Of a stretch of DNA of 64,000 nt, positions 47,861 through 56,751 are shown piece by piece. The stretch spans positions 120,085-184,084 of the forward strand of contig CACICB010000002.1 in NCBI GenBank assembly GCA_902585045.1, read 5' to 3'. This stretch comes from an uncultured Pelagibacteraceae bacterium. GTDB taxonomy: Bacteria; Pseudomonadota; Alphaproteobacteria; Pelagibacterales; Pelagibacteraceae. The translations under genes were made by a program, and so were the position numbers. Position 1 is the first letter of the stretch; each line of letters starts with the position of its first letter. Below the pieces are notes generated by a model. It saw only the letters and a program-made list of their open reading frames with translations. It searched no databases and was not told where the DNA came from.

Positions 47861-49087
47861 TTAGATAGTTTTATCCACAGCCGCTATCGGTCTTTCATCA
47901 ATGGGTAAATGTAAAGCCGTGGCTATAAAAGATAGGACTATTGCTAGGTACCAAGCATAATCAAAACTTCCGAACTGATCATAGAAATAACCGCCTAAAT
48001 ACGCACCCAAAAATGATCCAAATTGATGGTTTAAAAATACTATTCCAAAAAGGAGTGATAAATTTTTTGTTCCAAAAATTTGAGCAACTATTCCATTAGT
48101 TGCGGGAACAGTTGCAAGCCACAACAATCCAAAAGAAGTTCCAAATAAGACTGCAGATAAATTTGAGGCTGGTAGGAAAATAAATAGTATTAAAGCTATT
48201 CCTCTTAAAAAATATAATCCACTCAAAAGTATCTTTTTGCTATATTTATCACTTAAATAGCCCATCACAAGAGTTCCTATAATATTAAAAAAACCTATCA
48301 AAGCCAAAATCGCCATTCCCGTCCAGTCTGCTAAACCTTTATCTTGAACATATCTAGGAACATGGGTTGCTATTAAAGTAATTTGAAAACCGCACACAAA
48401 AAATCCAAGAATTAATAATCTAAAACCTCTATGTGCAAATGACTCTTTTAAGACTTCACCTAAGCTTCGATTGTCTATGTTAGAATTAATAGCTGTCGTT
48501 TTATTTTGAGGTAATTTTACAAAAAGACCAGGTATACACATCAAAAATAAAATTACAGAAAATATTATAAAAGACATCTGCCAGGTAGAAATATTTTTAA
48601 ACAAAGTAGATAATATTGGAAAAATAAACATTCCTAAACCACCGCATGCAGTAACAAGACCCGCGGCTTTACTTCTATTTTCATTTGGAAAATGTTTTGA
48701 GATCATTGGAGTAAGGATGGTTCCAGCTGCTCCAGCTAAACCTAAACCAACAAATAAACCAAGATTAATTTGTAGCCACATACCAGAAACATAATTGTTG
48801 CCCATAAGCAGCATCGCGATTGAATAAAAAATTAAAGCTGGAACTATTACTACGTATCCACCTAATCTATCTGAAATCCTACCAAAAACTGGAGTAAAAA
48901 TTCCCCAAAATATTGCGTGGACGGCGATCGCTAATCCAAATTCAGTATTTGATGTTCCAGCTGATGACTCAAATTCGCTTGAGTAGAGCCCAAATGTTTG
49001 TCTTACTCCCATTGTAGTGCAAACAACAAAGCAAGCAGCTACTAAGGCAAATAATGCAGTTTTGTTTGGGAAAAAATTTTTAATCAC
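47861..49087 (-). CDS. MFS transporter
   Basis: 12-TM pattern; GRISDRLGGYVV; GYLSDKYSKK. Confidence 0.87.
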   Translation of the reverse strand: MIKNFFPNKTALFALVAACFVVCTTMGVRQTFGLYSSEFESSAGTSNTEFGLAIAVHAIFWGIFTPVFGRISDRLGGYVVIVPALIFYSIAMLLMGNNYVSGMWLQINLGLFVGLGLAGAAGTILTPMISKHFPNENRSKAAGLVTACGGLGMFIFPILSTLFKNISTWQMSFIIFSVILFLMCIPGLFVKLPQNKTTAINSNIDNRSLGEVLKESFAHRGFRLLILGFFVCGFQITLIATHVPRYVQDKGLADWTGMAILALIGFFNIIGTLVMGYLSDKYSKKILLSGLYFLRGIALILFIFLPASNLSAVLFGTSFGLLWLATVPATNGIVAQIFGTKNLSLLFGIVFLNHQFGSFLGAYLGGYFYDQFGSFDYAWYLAIVLSFIATALHLPIDERPIAAVDKTI

Positions 49088-50280
49088 TTAATTTTTTTTA
49101 ATCCTTGTTTTAAATCATTAATTAAATCTTTTGGGTCTTCTAAGCCGATATGAAGTCTTACAATGTACTCGTCTTTATTAAATCGATAAAATTGGCGCCC
49201 TTTTAAATATTCATCCTTTTTTAAACTTTTAATCTCTTGAAGAATAGCTAGACTTTCAAAACCTCCCCAACTGTATCCAATTCCAAATAATTCAAGCGAA
49301 TTAACAAAGGCGATCACCGAAGATTTTTTTTTACTTTTTATGACAATAGAGAGCAAACCTGTTGCTCCAGAGTAATATTTTTTCCATAGTTTATAATTTT
49401 TACTTGATGGATTATGCGGATATAGAATTTCTTTAATTTTTTTTTGTTCTTTTAAGAATTTGATTATGGTTTTTGTATTTTCATAATGTTGCTTTAGTCT
49501 AGTATCTAAAGTTCTTAGGCCTCTTATGATTAGGTAAGCCTCATCAGCTGACATTCGGTATCCTGATAATTTATAAAAAAACATTATTTTTTTAAAAACT
49601 TTTTGATTAACTGCAAGAGAACCGCCCATAGCATCTGAATGACCAGAAAAATATTTTGTAGCAGAGCAAAAAGACATATCAAATCCTAATTTTAATGGTT
49701 TAAGATAAAGTGGTGTTCCCCAAGTGTTATCAAGTAAAGTGAAAATTTTTTTTCTTTTAGCTAATTGAACAATTTTAGATAAGTCTTGAAATTCAAAAGT
49801 GTTACTCCCTGGGTTTTCAACTAAAATCATTTTTGTTTTATGCGATATTTTTCCTTTTAAATCATCCAAAGAGTCAGGATTATAAAATTTAGCATCAACT
49901 TTAAATTCTTTCATAAGTTCTTGAGATATTTCTTTTGTTGGACCATAAACATTATCTGAAACTAAAATTTCATCTCCAGGCCTACAAAGCGCCATTAATG
50001 CTAAAGCTATTCCGCCAAATCCTGTGCCTGTTAGAAAAACATGATAAGCTTGCTCTAATTCTTTTAAAATATTCTCAAGTTCAATTGTAGTCGTGCTGCC
50101 ATATCTTCCGTAGGTAAAATGAGAAACTTTCTTATGTTTCTTGATTTTTATTTCATGTTTATACATTTCCTGCATCGTGTTAAATAAAATAGTTGAAGCG
50201 CGGGTTACAGGAGGGTTTGCGGATCTATTTGAGCTATCTTTTGTTGGATGTTTTAGAAATGTGCTTATAGACTTTTTCAT
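49084..50280 (-). CDS. metC: Cystathionine beta-lyase / Cys-Met metabolism PLP enzyme
   Basis: FTYGRYGSTTTIELE; GTGFGGIALALMAL; LLDNTWGTPLYLKPLKLGFDMSFCSATKYFSGHSDAMGG. Confidence 0.88.
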   Translation of the reverse strand: MKKSISTFLKHPTKDSSNRSANPPVTRASTILFNTMQEMYKHEIKIKKHKKVSHFTYGRYGSTTTIELENILKELEQAYHVFLTGTGFGGIALALMALCRPGDEILVSDNVYGPTKEISQELMKEFKVDAKFYNPDSLDDLKGKISHKTKMILVENPGSNTFEFQDLSKIVQLAKRKKIFTLLDNTWGTPLYLKPLKLGFDMSFCSATKYFSGHSDAMGGSLAVNQKVFKKIMFFYKLSGYRMSADEAYLIIRGLRTLDTRLKQHYENTKTIIKFLKEQKKIKEILYPHNPSSKNYKLWKKYYSGATGLLSIVIKSKKKSSVIAFVNSLELFGIGYSWGGFESLAILQEIKSLKKDEYLKGRQFYRFNKDEYIVRLHIGLEDPKDLINDLKQGLKKIK

Positions 50281-50346
50281 AAAATAAGTATAATTGAACT
50301 TTATATATAACTTTATACATTAAGATAGAAAAAAGGAGGCAAAAAT

Positions 50347-50430
50347 ATGGGTTACCCAAAAAAGCACCGTGGAAGAAGAAAAATTGGCTCAAAAAAAAGA
50401 AGAGCAAGAAAAAGAAACAAAAAGAAATAA
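50347..50430 (+). CDS. 27-aa extremely basic ORF (ribosome-associated-like), not in supplied track
   Basis: MGYPKKHRGRRKIGSKKRRARKRNKKK*, preceded by AAAAGGAGG with short spacing. Confidence 0.6.
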   Translation: MGYPKKHRGRRKIGSKKRRARKRNKKK

Positions 50431-50442
50431 TCTAATATATTT

Positions 50443-51144
50443 ATGAAAGAAATAACTCAAATTCGAAAATTGAGTTTATGGATCTTTTTTATTCCATTAC
50501 TAGCAATAAATTTGTGTCTTTTTATATCTCAAAATCCTGAATTCTTAAATAATACGTTTCTAGAGGTGGATCAAATTGGTAGATCTAATTTTTCAATTCC
50601 ATACCTAGATGGAAGTTTATCAATAAGTAGAGCTTCAAGAACTTTTCCGCAGTACCTGATTTTCAAACCATCAATGATATTAACGGCTATCCTGCTTTAT
50701 TATTATTGGAAAAATAATAACAATTTGGTTAACAATTTAAATACAACAAGTATTAATTATAAATTTAAAACTTTTGGTATTTTGTCTGCAGTTTTTTTAG
50801 CTATTCATTCAATCTTTTTAGGTATCAAATTCGATATTCAAATATATAAGTTGTTTAGAAGGGTGGTTTTGCTTTTATTTATTATTTTTGAACTTATTGC
50901 TCAAGGTTATTTGGTTTATCATTTTTTTAAATTAAAAGTAAAAATTGAAAAACTCATAAATAAAAAAGTTTTAATAATGAAATTTTTGCTTGTAAGCATT
51001 CTTGTTATAGTTGCCTTTTTAAGTATTCCTACACTAGTAACTAAAGGAAACACGCATTTTAAACATATGTTAGAATGGAATTATTTTGTTGGTGTAATAA
51101 TTTTCTATTTATTTTCTAGATTTTTTTGGAGAAGAACCACTTAA
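50443..51144 (+). CDS. Hypothetical multi-pass membrane protein
   Basis: 233 aa, about 6 hydrophobic segments; follows small basic ORF. Confidence 0.6.
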   Translation: MKEITQIRKLSLWIFFIPLLAINLCLFISQNPEFLNNTFLEVDQIGRSNFSIPYLDGSLSISRASRTFPQYLIFKPSMILTAILLYYYWKNNNNLVNNLNTTSINYKFKTFGILSAVFLAIHSIFLGIKFDIQIYKLFRRVVLLLFIIFELIAQGYLVYHFFKLKVKIEKLINKKVLIMKFLLVSILVIVAFLSIPTLVTKGNTHFKHMLEWNYFVGVIIFYLFSRFFWRRTT

Positions 51145-51345
51145 ATTTCTAGGCTTTCGCCCAGAAATTTAGTAGTTTTGGCTCGTCGTTTTAGGCGCTA
51201 CCGCCAAGCCATCCCGATGAACTATTCTAGCGCTACTAGGTTCACCTTTCTGCCCTTTAAGCTTGAACCTCTCGGTTTTTCCCTAAATGGCCAGTTAAGA
51301 GTTGCCTCTTAATTAATAAGATTAAATCACACAGAACGAATTTAG
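51143..51345 (-). ncRNA. Putative structured RNA, family undetermined
   Basis: GC-richer than flanks, no ORF; stems 51143-51154/51159-51170 (GAAA loop on minus), 51194-51197/51202-51205, 51179-51183/51207-51211, 51238-51244/51264-51270, 51295-51301/51306-51312 (GCAA loop on minus). Confidence 0.55.
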
Positions 51346-51382
51346 TTAAACACTTAATGCGTGTTTTATTTTACGTTGTTAA

Positions 51383-52510
51383 CTACGTGGATAAATAATT
51401 ATTGAATGTCTTATCAATCCAACCGCCGCCTAAAACCTTATCCCCAATTTTATCTTCGGAATAAAAAACACAAGCTTGCCCTGGAGCAATTCCTGTTTCT
51501 TTTTCTAAAATTTCGACTTCAGCAAAATTACCTAAGAAATTAATTTTAGCTTTTAAAAGTCTACCAGTAGATCTTACCTTTATATTGATAATTTTTTCAA
51601 ACTCTTTTCTGTTTTCTAAAATATTTAGATCTCTTAATTTAATTTTCTTAATTTCTAAATTTTCTTTATTTCCAACAATGACAGTATTGTTTGATGCATC
51701 TATATTTACAACGTAAAGCGGTTTTTCACTTGAAATTTTTATACCTTTTCGTTGTCCAATTGTATAATTTATAATTCCTTCATGATCTCCTATTTGTTTT
51801 CCAGAAAGGTTTATTATTTTACCCCTTTTAAAAGACTCAGGCCTATATTTTTTTATAACAGAGCTATAATCCCCGTTAGGAACAAAACAAATATCTTGAC
51901 TGTCTGGTTTTTCAGCAACATTTAAATCTAATTTTTTTGCAATATTTCTTGTTTCAGATTTATCTATTTCTCCTAAAGGAAATCTTAGATAATCAAGTTG
52001 CTCTTGCGTAGTACTAAATAAAAAATAACTTTGATCTCTACTGTAATCTTTGGCTCGATACATACTTGCGTGACTATTATTTTGAACTCTAGAAACGTAA
52101 TGACCCGTTATTAGCGCGTCTGCTTTTAAATCTTTAGCATATTTAAATAAATCTCTAAATTTAACTGTCTGATTGCATTGAACACATGGTATAGGGGTTT
52201 CTCCTGAAGCATAACTGTCTATAAAAGAGTCGATTACCTCTGTTCTAAATTTTTTCTGGTAGTATAAAATTTCATGATTAATATTAATTTTTTCTGAAAC
52301 TCTCTTTGCATCTAAAATATCTTGACCAGCACAACATTGTCTACCCTCTTTGGATTGTTTTGTGTCGTCGTAAAGTTTAAGAGTTATTCCAGTGACATCA
52401 AAACCTTCTTGTTTCATCAATGCGGCCACAACAGAGGAATCAACACCACCTGACATTGCTACCACAACTTTAGTTTCTTTTTTTGGTTTTTTAATACCTA
52501 GAGAATTCAT
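51383..52510 (-). CDS. mnmA: tRNA-specific 2-thiouridylase
   Basis: [49 protein letters not shown]. Confidence 0.94.
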   Translation of the reverse strand: MNSLGIKKPKKETKVVVAMSGGVDSSVVAALMKQEGFDVTGITLKLYDDTKQSKEGRQCCAGQDILDAKRVSEKININHEILYYQKKFRTEVIDSFIDSYASGETPIPCVQCNQTVKFRDLFKYAKDLKADALITGHYVSRVQNNSHASMYRAKDYSRDQSYFLFSTTQEQLDYLRFPLGEIDKSETRNIAKKLDLNVAEKPDSQDICFVPNGDYSSVIKKYRPESFKRGKIINLSGKQIGDHEGIINYTIGQRKGIKISSEKPLYVVNIDASNNTVIVGNKENLEIKKIKLRDLNILENRKEFEKIINIKVRSTGRLLKAKINFLGNFAEVEILEKETGIAPGQACVFYSEDKIGDKVLGGGWIDKTFNNYLST

Positions 52511-52550
52511 AATTAAAAGTGTATAGTATATTTAATAGTAATTTTCCATA

Positions 52551-52736
52551 ATGCTTATTGATTTTGAACCAGGTGATTATGTGACAAATCCTGCAAATAA
52601 GGATTGGGGCATTGGTCAAGTTCAATCAATTCTTGGAAATAAAGTAACAGTAAATTTTGAAAACTTTGGAAAAAGAGTAATAAATATTGACAATGTAAAA
52701 TTAGAAAAAATAGAAAATGAACAAAGACGAACTTAA
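52551..52736 (+). CDS. DUF3553 family small protein
   Basis: EPGDYVTNPANKDWGIGQVQSILGNKVTVNFENFGKRVI. Confidence 0.82.
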   Translation: MLIDFEPGDYVTNPANKDWGIGQVQSILGNKVTVNFENFGKRVINIDNVKLEKIENEQRRT

Positions 52737-53496
52737 AAATATCGCTGAAAGTCTTATCGAAACTTTTAACTACGCTGGAAAAGAGTCTATTAGACTTTAT
52801 GAAGAAGGCTTAAAGATAGAAATTAAAGAGGACCAATCTCCTGTAAGTAATGGAGATTTAACTGTAAATGATTTGATACAAAAAAAGATTATAGAATTAA
52901 CACCAAATATTAAAATAATTTCTGAAGAAACAGTGGATTTAAATGTTAAAAATACCTCCAAAATATTTTGGTTAATTGATCCAATTGATGGAACTAAAGA
53001 ATATATAGCAGGCAAAGACGAGTATACACTCAACGCAGCTTTAATAATTAACACTGTTCCAGTTCTAGGGCTTGTAGGCGTTCCAAAAAAAAATAGGCTT
53101 TTTTATACTTATGCTCCAGGAGAAAGTTATTTAATTGAAAATGATGATGTTAAAAAAATTAATTGTAATAAACTTCAGCCAAAAGAAAAAGTAGTTGCAG
53201 TATCAAGCGTGATAAAGCCTTCCGATATTATTCTGAATAAATTAAAAGAGTATAAAGTTAATTCGATAATTAAAATGGCCAGTTCTTATAAATTTTGTGT
53301 AATAGCAACTGGTGAGTATGATATTTATGCAGCTAGAGAAAGAGCACATGAATGGGATTATGCTGCAGGGCATGCAGTAGCCAAAAATGCTGGGGCAATA
53401 ATTACAACTTTAGATGAACAGCCTTTTTTATACGGAAAAGAAAATTACAAAAATCCTAGTTTATTGATTAGAAGAGCTGAAAATTTAAATGATTAA
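52717..53496 (+). CDS. cysQ: 3'(2'),5'-bisphosphate nucleotidase
   Basis: IISEETV; WLIDPIDGTKEYI; HEWDYAAGHAVAKNAGA. Confidence 0.9.
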   Translation: MNKDELKNIAESLIETFNYAGKESIRLYEEGLKIEIKEDQSPVSNGDLTVNDLIQKKIIELTPNIKIISEETVDLNVKNTSKIFWLIDPIDGTKEYIAGKDEYTLNAALIINTVPVLGLVGVPKKNRLFYTYAPGESYLIENDDVKKINCNKLQPKEKVVAVSSVIKPSDIILNKLKEYKVNSIIKMASSYKFCVIATGEYDIYAARERAHEWDYAAGHAVAKNAGAIITTLDEQPFLYGKENYKNPSLLIRRAENLND

Positions 53497-53632
53497 AACA
53501 ATCTTAATAATTGTTCTTTCAGTTACTTTTTTTGGAGTTTTGTTTTTTATTTTAGTAAGAAATGCTTTAAAAAGGAAAATTGATTTACTTGTTGAAGAGG
53601 AAAAAAGAAAGAAATCAGATAAGCTTGATTAA
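53489..53632 (+). CDS. 47-aa single-TM small protein (not in supplied track)
   Basis: MIKTILIIVLSVTFFGVLFFILVRNALKRKIDLLVEEEKRKKSDKLD*, overlaps cysQ 3' end. Confidence 0.5.
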   Translation: MIKTILIIVLSVTFFGVLFFILVRNALKRKIDLLVEEEKRKKSDKLD

Positions 53633-54175
53633 TTTGCTAAACTCATCAGCTTCAAGATTTAATACTCTTTTAGATAATTCAAAACTAAATCCATTTCTTG
53701 CTAGAATACCCATATCTTTTTTATAAAATAATTCTCGGTTATCTCCGGGTCTTAGTGGGCCTATTCTTCTTCTTTTGCAAAGTTTTAATGCAGACACAAA
53801 ATCTGGTTCAATCTCATTGTCTTTTATTTTTTCAATACTTTGTTTTACATATTTATCTTCTATACCTTTGCTTCTCAGAGACTTATTAATTTTATTAAGA
53901 GAGTATCCTCTTCTTAAAAACATTCTTGCTTTTGAATCTGAGTATAATTCATCATTTAAAAATTTATTTTTTTCTAAATTTGAAACTATTTCTTCAATTA
54001 TTGAGGTCACTTCTTTTTTAGACTTAGTTCCTTTTATTTTAGTAAGATATTTTTTAAGTAAAAAAACCTTTAATTGCTGTTTAGAGGGATTATATTTTTC
54101 CAGATAAGAATACGCTAAGTCTTTCAAATTTGTAGTTAGATCATCAAAATCGCTTTTATTTGCTGTGGGATTCAT
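53615..54175 (-). CDS. recX: RecX family regulatory protein
   Basis: AYSYLEKYNPSKQQLKVFLLKK; DSKARMFLRRGYSLNKINKSLRSKGI. Confidence 0.78.
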   Translation of the reverse strand: MNPTANKSDFDDLTTNLKDLAYSYLEKYNPSKQQLKVFLLKKYLTKIKGTKSKKEVTSIIEEIVSNLEKNKFLNDELYSDSKARMFLRRGYSLNKINKSLRSKGIEDKYVKQSIEKIKDNEIEPDFVSALKLCKRRRIGPLRPGDNRELFYKKDMGILARNGFSFELSKRVLNLEADEFSKLIKLI

Positions 54176-54201
54176 TATTTTAATATACTATATTATTTTC
54201 G

Positions 54202-54672
54202 ATGATAAATGATCTTCTAGCTTTGGTAAATTCTGAAAATATTTATTTAGTCGCAAACTGGGGGGTAATTCCTTTTTGGTTGTTATTAATTTTTGCTCCA
54301 AATCATAGTCTGACTAATTTTTTTGCTCAATCAGTAATTGCTCCGATGCTTCTTGCTATCGGATATCTTTACTTATCTTATAATTTATACTTAGAAAATA
54401 ATATTTTTGATGGCTTTGAACTGTACAGTGGTTTAGATGGCTTGTATTCAATGTTTGCTAACGAATCTTTGTTGCTAATTTTTTGGCTACATTTTTTGGC
54501 TATAAGTCTTTTTGCAGGTTCATGGATAGTAAGAGACTCAAAAAGATACTTTGTTCCAAAAATTATTACTATACCCTCACTAATTTTAACTTACTTTACC
54601 GGGCCAGTCGGAATATTAGTGTATTGGTTTTTTAGAATATTTTTTGCAAAAAAAATCAGTTTTAATGATTAA
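54202..54672 (+). CDS. ABA4-like (DUF4281) membrane protein
   Basis: VANWGVIPFWLLLIFAPNHSLT; WLHFLAISLFAGSWIVRDSKR; TGPVGILVYW. Confidence 0.82.
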   Translation: MINDLLALVNSENIYLVANWGVIPFWLLLIFAPNHSLTNFFAQSVIAPMLLAIGYLYLSYNLYLENNIFDGFELYSGLDGLYSMFANESLLLIFWLHFLAISLFAGSWIVRDSKRYFVPKIITIPSLILTYFTGPVGILVYWFFRIFFAKKISFND

Positions 54673-55252
54673 GCCTTTTGATTTTTATTTTGACTTTATA
54701 AGTCCTTATTCTTTTCTAGCTCATAAAGAAATAAGAAAAATAGAACATAAAGCATCGATAAAAGTAAAATATAAACCAATACTTTTAGGCGGTTTACATA
54801 ATTTGCATGGAATTAAAGCTCCAGCGTTTATACCTGCAAAAGCTAGACATATGATCAGGGACTGTAAATTAATTGCTGAGAGAAATAACATAAAATTTAA
54901 ATTTAATTCATATTTTCCAATAAGAAGTTTAAATCTTATGCGTGGTGTTTTTGTTGCAGAAGAGGACAATTATAAGAGCTATTACATTGATAGTATCTTC
55001 AATTCGATTTGGCAAGATGGACTGAATATGAACGATGAAAATATTATTCAAAAGGTGCTAAAAAATTTAAATGTAAATCCTAAGACCTTTGCTTTGCGAG
55101 CAACTTCATCTGTAATTAAAGATAACTTAAAAAGGAAAACAAGTGAGGCTTATGAGAAAGGTATTTTCGGAGCACCTACTTTTGTTGCAAATAATAAAAT
55201 TTTCTGGGGACAAGATAGAATAGAGTTTGTTTTAAAAGAGGCGAGCAAATAA
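54665..55252 (+). CDS. 2-hydroxychromene-2-carboxylate isomerase/DsbA-fold family protein
   Basis: FDFYFDFISPYSFLAHKEI; GIFGAPTFVANNKIFWGQDRIEFV. Confidence 0.88.
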   Translation: MIKPFDFYFDFISPYSFLAHKEIRKIEHKASIKVKYKPILLGGLHNLHGIKAPAFIPAKARHMIRDCKLIAERNNIKFKFNSYFPIRSLNLMRGVFVAEEDNYKSYYIDSIFNSIWQDGLNMNDENIIQKVLKNLNVNPKTFALRATSSVIKDNLKRKTSEAYEKGIFGAPTFVANNKIFWGQDRIEFVLKEASK

Positions 55253-55254
55253 TT

Positions 55255-55653
55255 TTATTTTTTCTCTTTATTCACAACCTCTAATCCAGCGTTTTTTAAA
55301 GCGTCAAATCCTCCGTTGGCATTCGCTACATTTTTAAAACCCATATCAGTTAGAGCCTTGGTGGCAAGAGCTGATCTAAAACCTAAAGCACAGAATAAGA
55401 CCATCTTTTTTAAGTCTTTTATTTTATTTTCTTGGAAGTATGAGCTTTCAGGATCTAGCCAAAATTCTAACATGCCTCTTGGAATATGTTTTGAGCCCTT
55501 AATAGTTCCCTCTTTCCAGAGTTCCCGAATATCTCTCACATCTATCAAAGTAACCTCGTTTTTTTCGACAAGTCTTTTTATTTCCTCTGCACTTAGTGTT
55601 TCAATATTTTCATTAGCTTCTTGAACTAATTTCTGTGAAGATTTAATACTCAT
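55255..55653 (-). CDS. Rhodanese-like domain protein
   Basis: TLIDVRDIRELWKEGTIKGSKHIPRGMLEFW; VLFCALGFRSALATKAL. Confidence 0.9.
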   Translation of the reverse strand: MSIKSSQKLVQEANENIETLSAEEIKRLVEKNEVTLIDVRDIRELWKEGTIKGSKHIPRGMLEFWLDPESSYFQENKIKDLKKMVLFCALGFRSALATKALTDMGFKNVANANGGFDALKNAGLEVVNKEKK

Positions 55654-55691
55654 AGATCAAATAATTAAACTATTATATATATTTTACTAGT

Positions 55692-56717
55692 ATGAAAAAT
55701 ATTGAAAATTCAAGAAAAAATAGTTTTTTGAAAAAAATTTTTATCAAGCTTTCTAGAAAATTAGGTTTTGAGATAATTGATCAAAATTCTTTTAAAATTG
55801 TCACGTTAGATAAAAAGGTTAATGATCAAATTAGCACAATTGGAAAAAATTCAATTAATCTCCCTCTAGGAAAAATTGACATTACAAGACCTGTAAAAGC
55901 TTTAGACATAATTATTCGTACTTGTACAAGTGTTAATATGCTTACTCAAAATAAAAAAAGACTGTTTGAAAAGGAAAAAATTGAGTACACATCTAGAACA
56001 ATTCATTCTATATTAAATTCAGTAAAAAATAATTCTCAACTCGAAAATATTAAAATTAACTTTAAAGTTATTGATCATAACTCTTCGAAACAAAATTTAG
56101 AAAAAATAAATTCTATATTTAAAAGTTTTAGTATTAATTATGACTTGATAAATCTTGATGTTTCAAAGTTTGAAAATGAAATAGAAAACTTAAATGAGAG
56201 AGGCGAAAAAGTCTCTACAAACCAAATGTCAAACATGGCAAATATTAATAAATCTCTTTTAGAGGCAAAAAAATCTGAAGACTTAATTTATTTTGTAGAA
56301 GATGATTATTTGCACCAAAAACATGCAATAAGCGAAATGGTATTTACTTATGAAAGATTAGCCTCTCAAATTAATAAAGACTTAATCTTGTGTCCAACAG
56401 ACTATCCATATTTATATGCAAAAGCAGATATTACCCAAAATTTTCTAGGGCATAATTATCATTGGAGAAAAGTAAATGAAACTCTATGTACATTTCTTAC
56501 CAGCAAAAATATTATAGAGAAATATTGGGACCAATATATTAGTATGTGTAAAAAAGAACATGCTCCATTCGAAAAACCACTTCACAGAATCTATGAGAAA
56601 GAATTATGTATTTCGCCCATACCGTCTTTGGCAGTGCATTTTACTAATGTTAATTCTATTTTTGGATTATCACCTAACGTAGATTGGGAAAAAATTTGGA
56701 AAGAAAATAACCAGTAA
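55692..56717 (+). CDS. Glycosyltransferase-like hypothetical protein
   Basis: Central FKVIDHNSS and DLIYFVEDDYLH (GT-A-like D-D motif). Confidence 0.45.
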   Translation: MKNIENSRKNSFLKKIFIKLSRKLGFEIIDQNSFKIVTLDKKVNDQISTIGKNSINLPLGKIDITRPVKALDIIIRTCTSVNMLTQNKKRLFEKEKIEYTSRTIHSILNSVKNNSQLENIKINFKVIDHNSSKQNLEKINSIFKSFSINYDLINLDVSKFENEIENLNERGEKVSTNQMSNMANINKSLLEAKKSEDLIYFVEDDYLHQKHAISEMVFTYERLASQINKDLILCPTDYPYLYAKADITQNFLGHNYHWRKVNETLCTFLTSKNIIEKYWDQYISMCKKEHAPFEKPLHRIYEKELCISPIPSLAVHFTNVNSIFGLSPNVDWEKIWKENNQ

Positions 56718-56741
56718 AAGGCCCGATTTCTCGAGCCTTTT
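56717..56741. terminator. Bidirectional terminator hairpin between convergent genes
   Basis: AAAGGCCCGATTTCTCGAGCCTTTT. Confidence 0.65.
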
Positions 56742-56751
56742 ATAATCTATA

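Noticed and set aside
51143-51345. Assigning the structured RNA to RNase P, SRP or tmRNA
   Set aside because: No GAGGAAAGUCC-type RNase P core, no SRP GGAAGCAGCC-like loop, and no tmRNA tag or acceptor elements seen by eye
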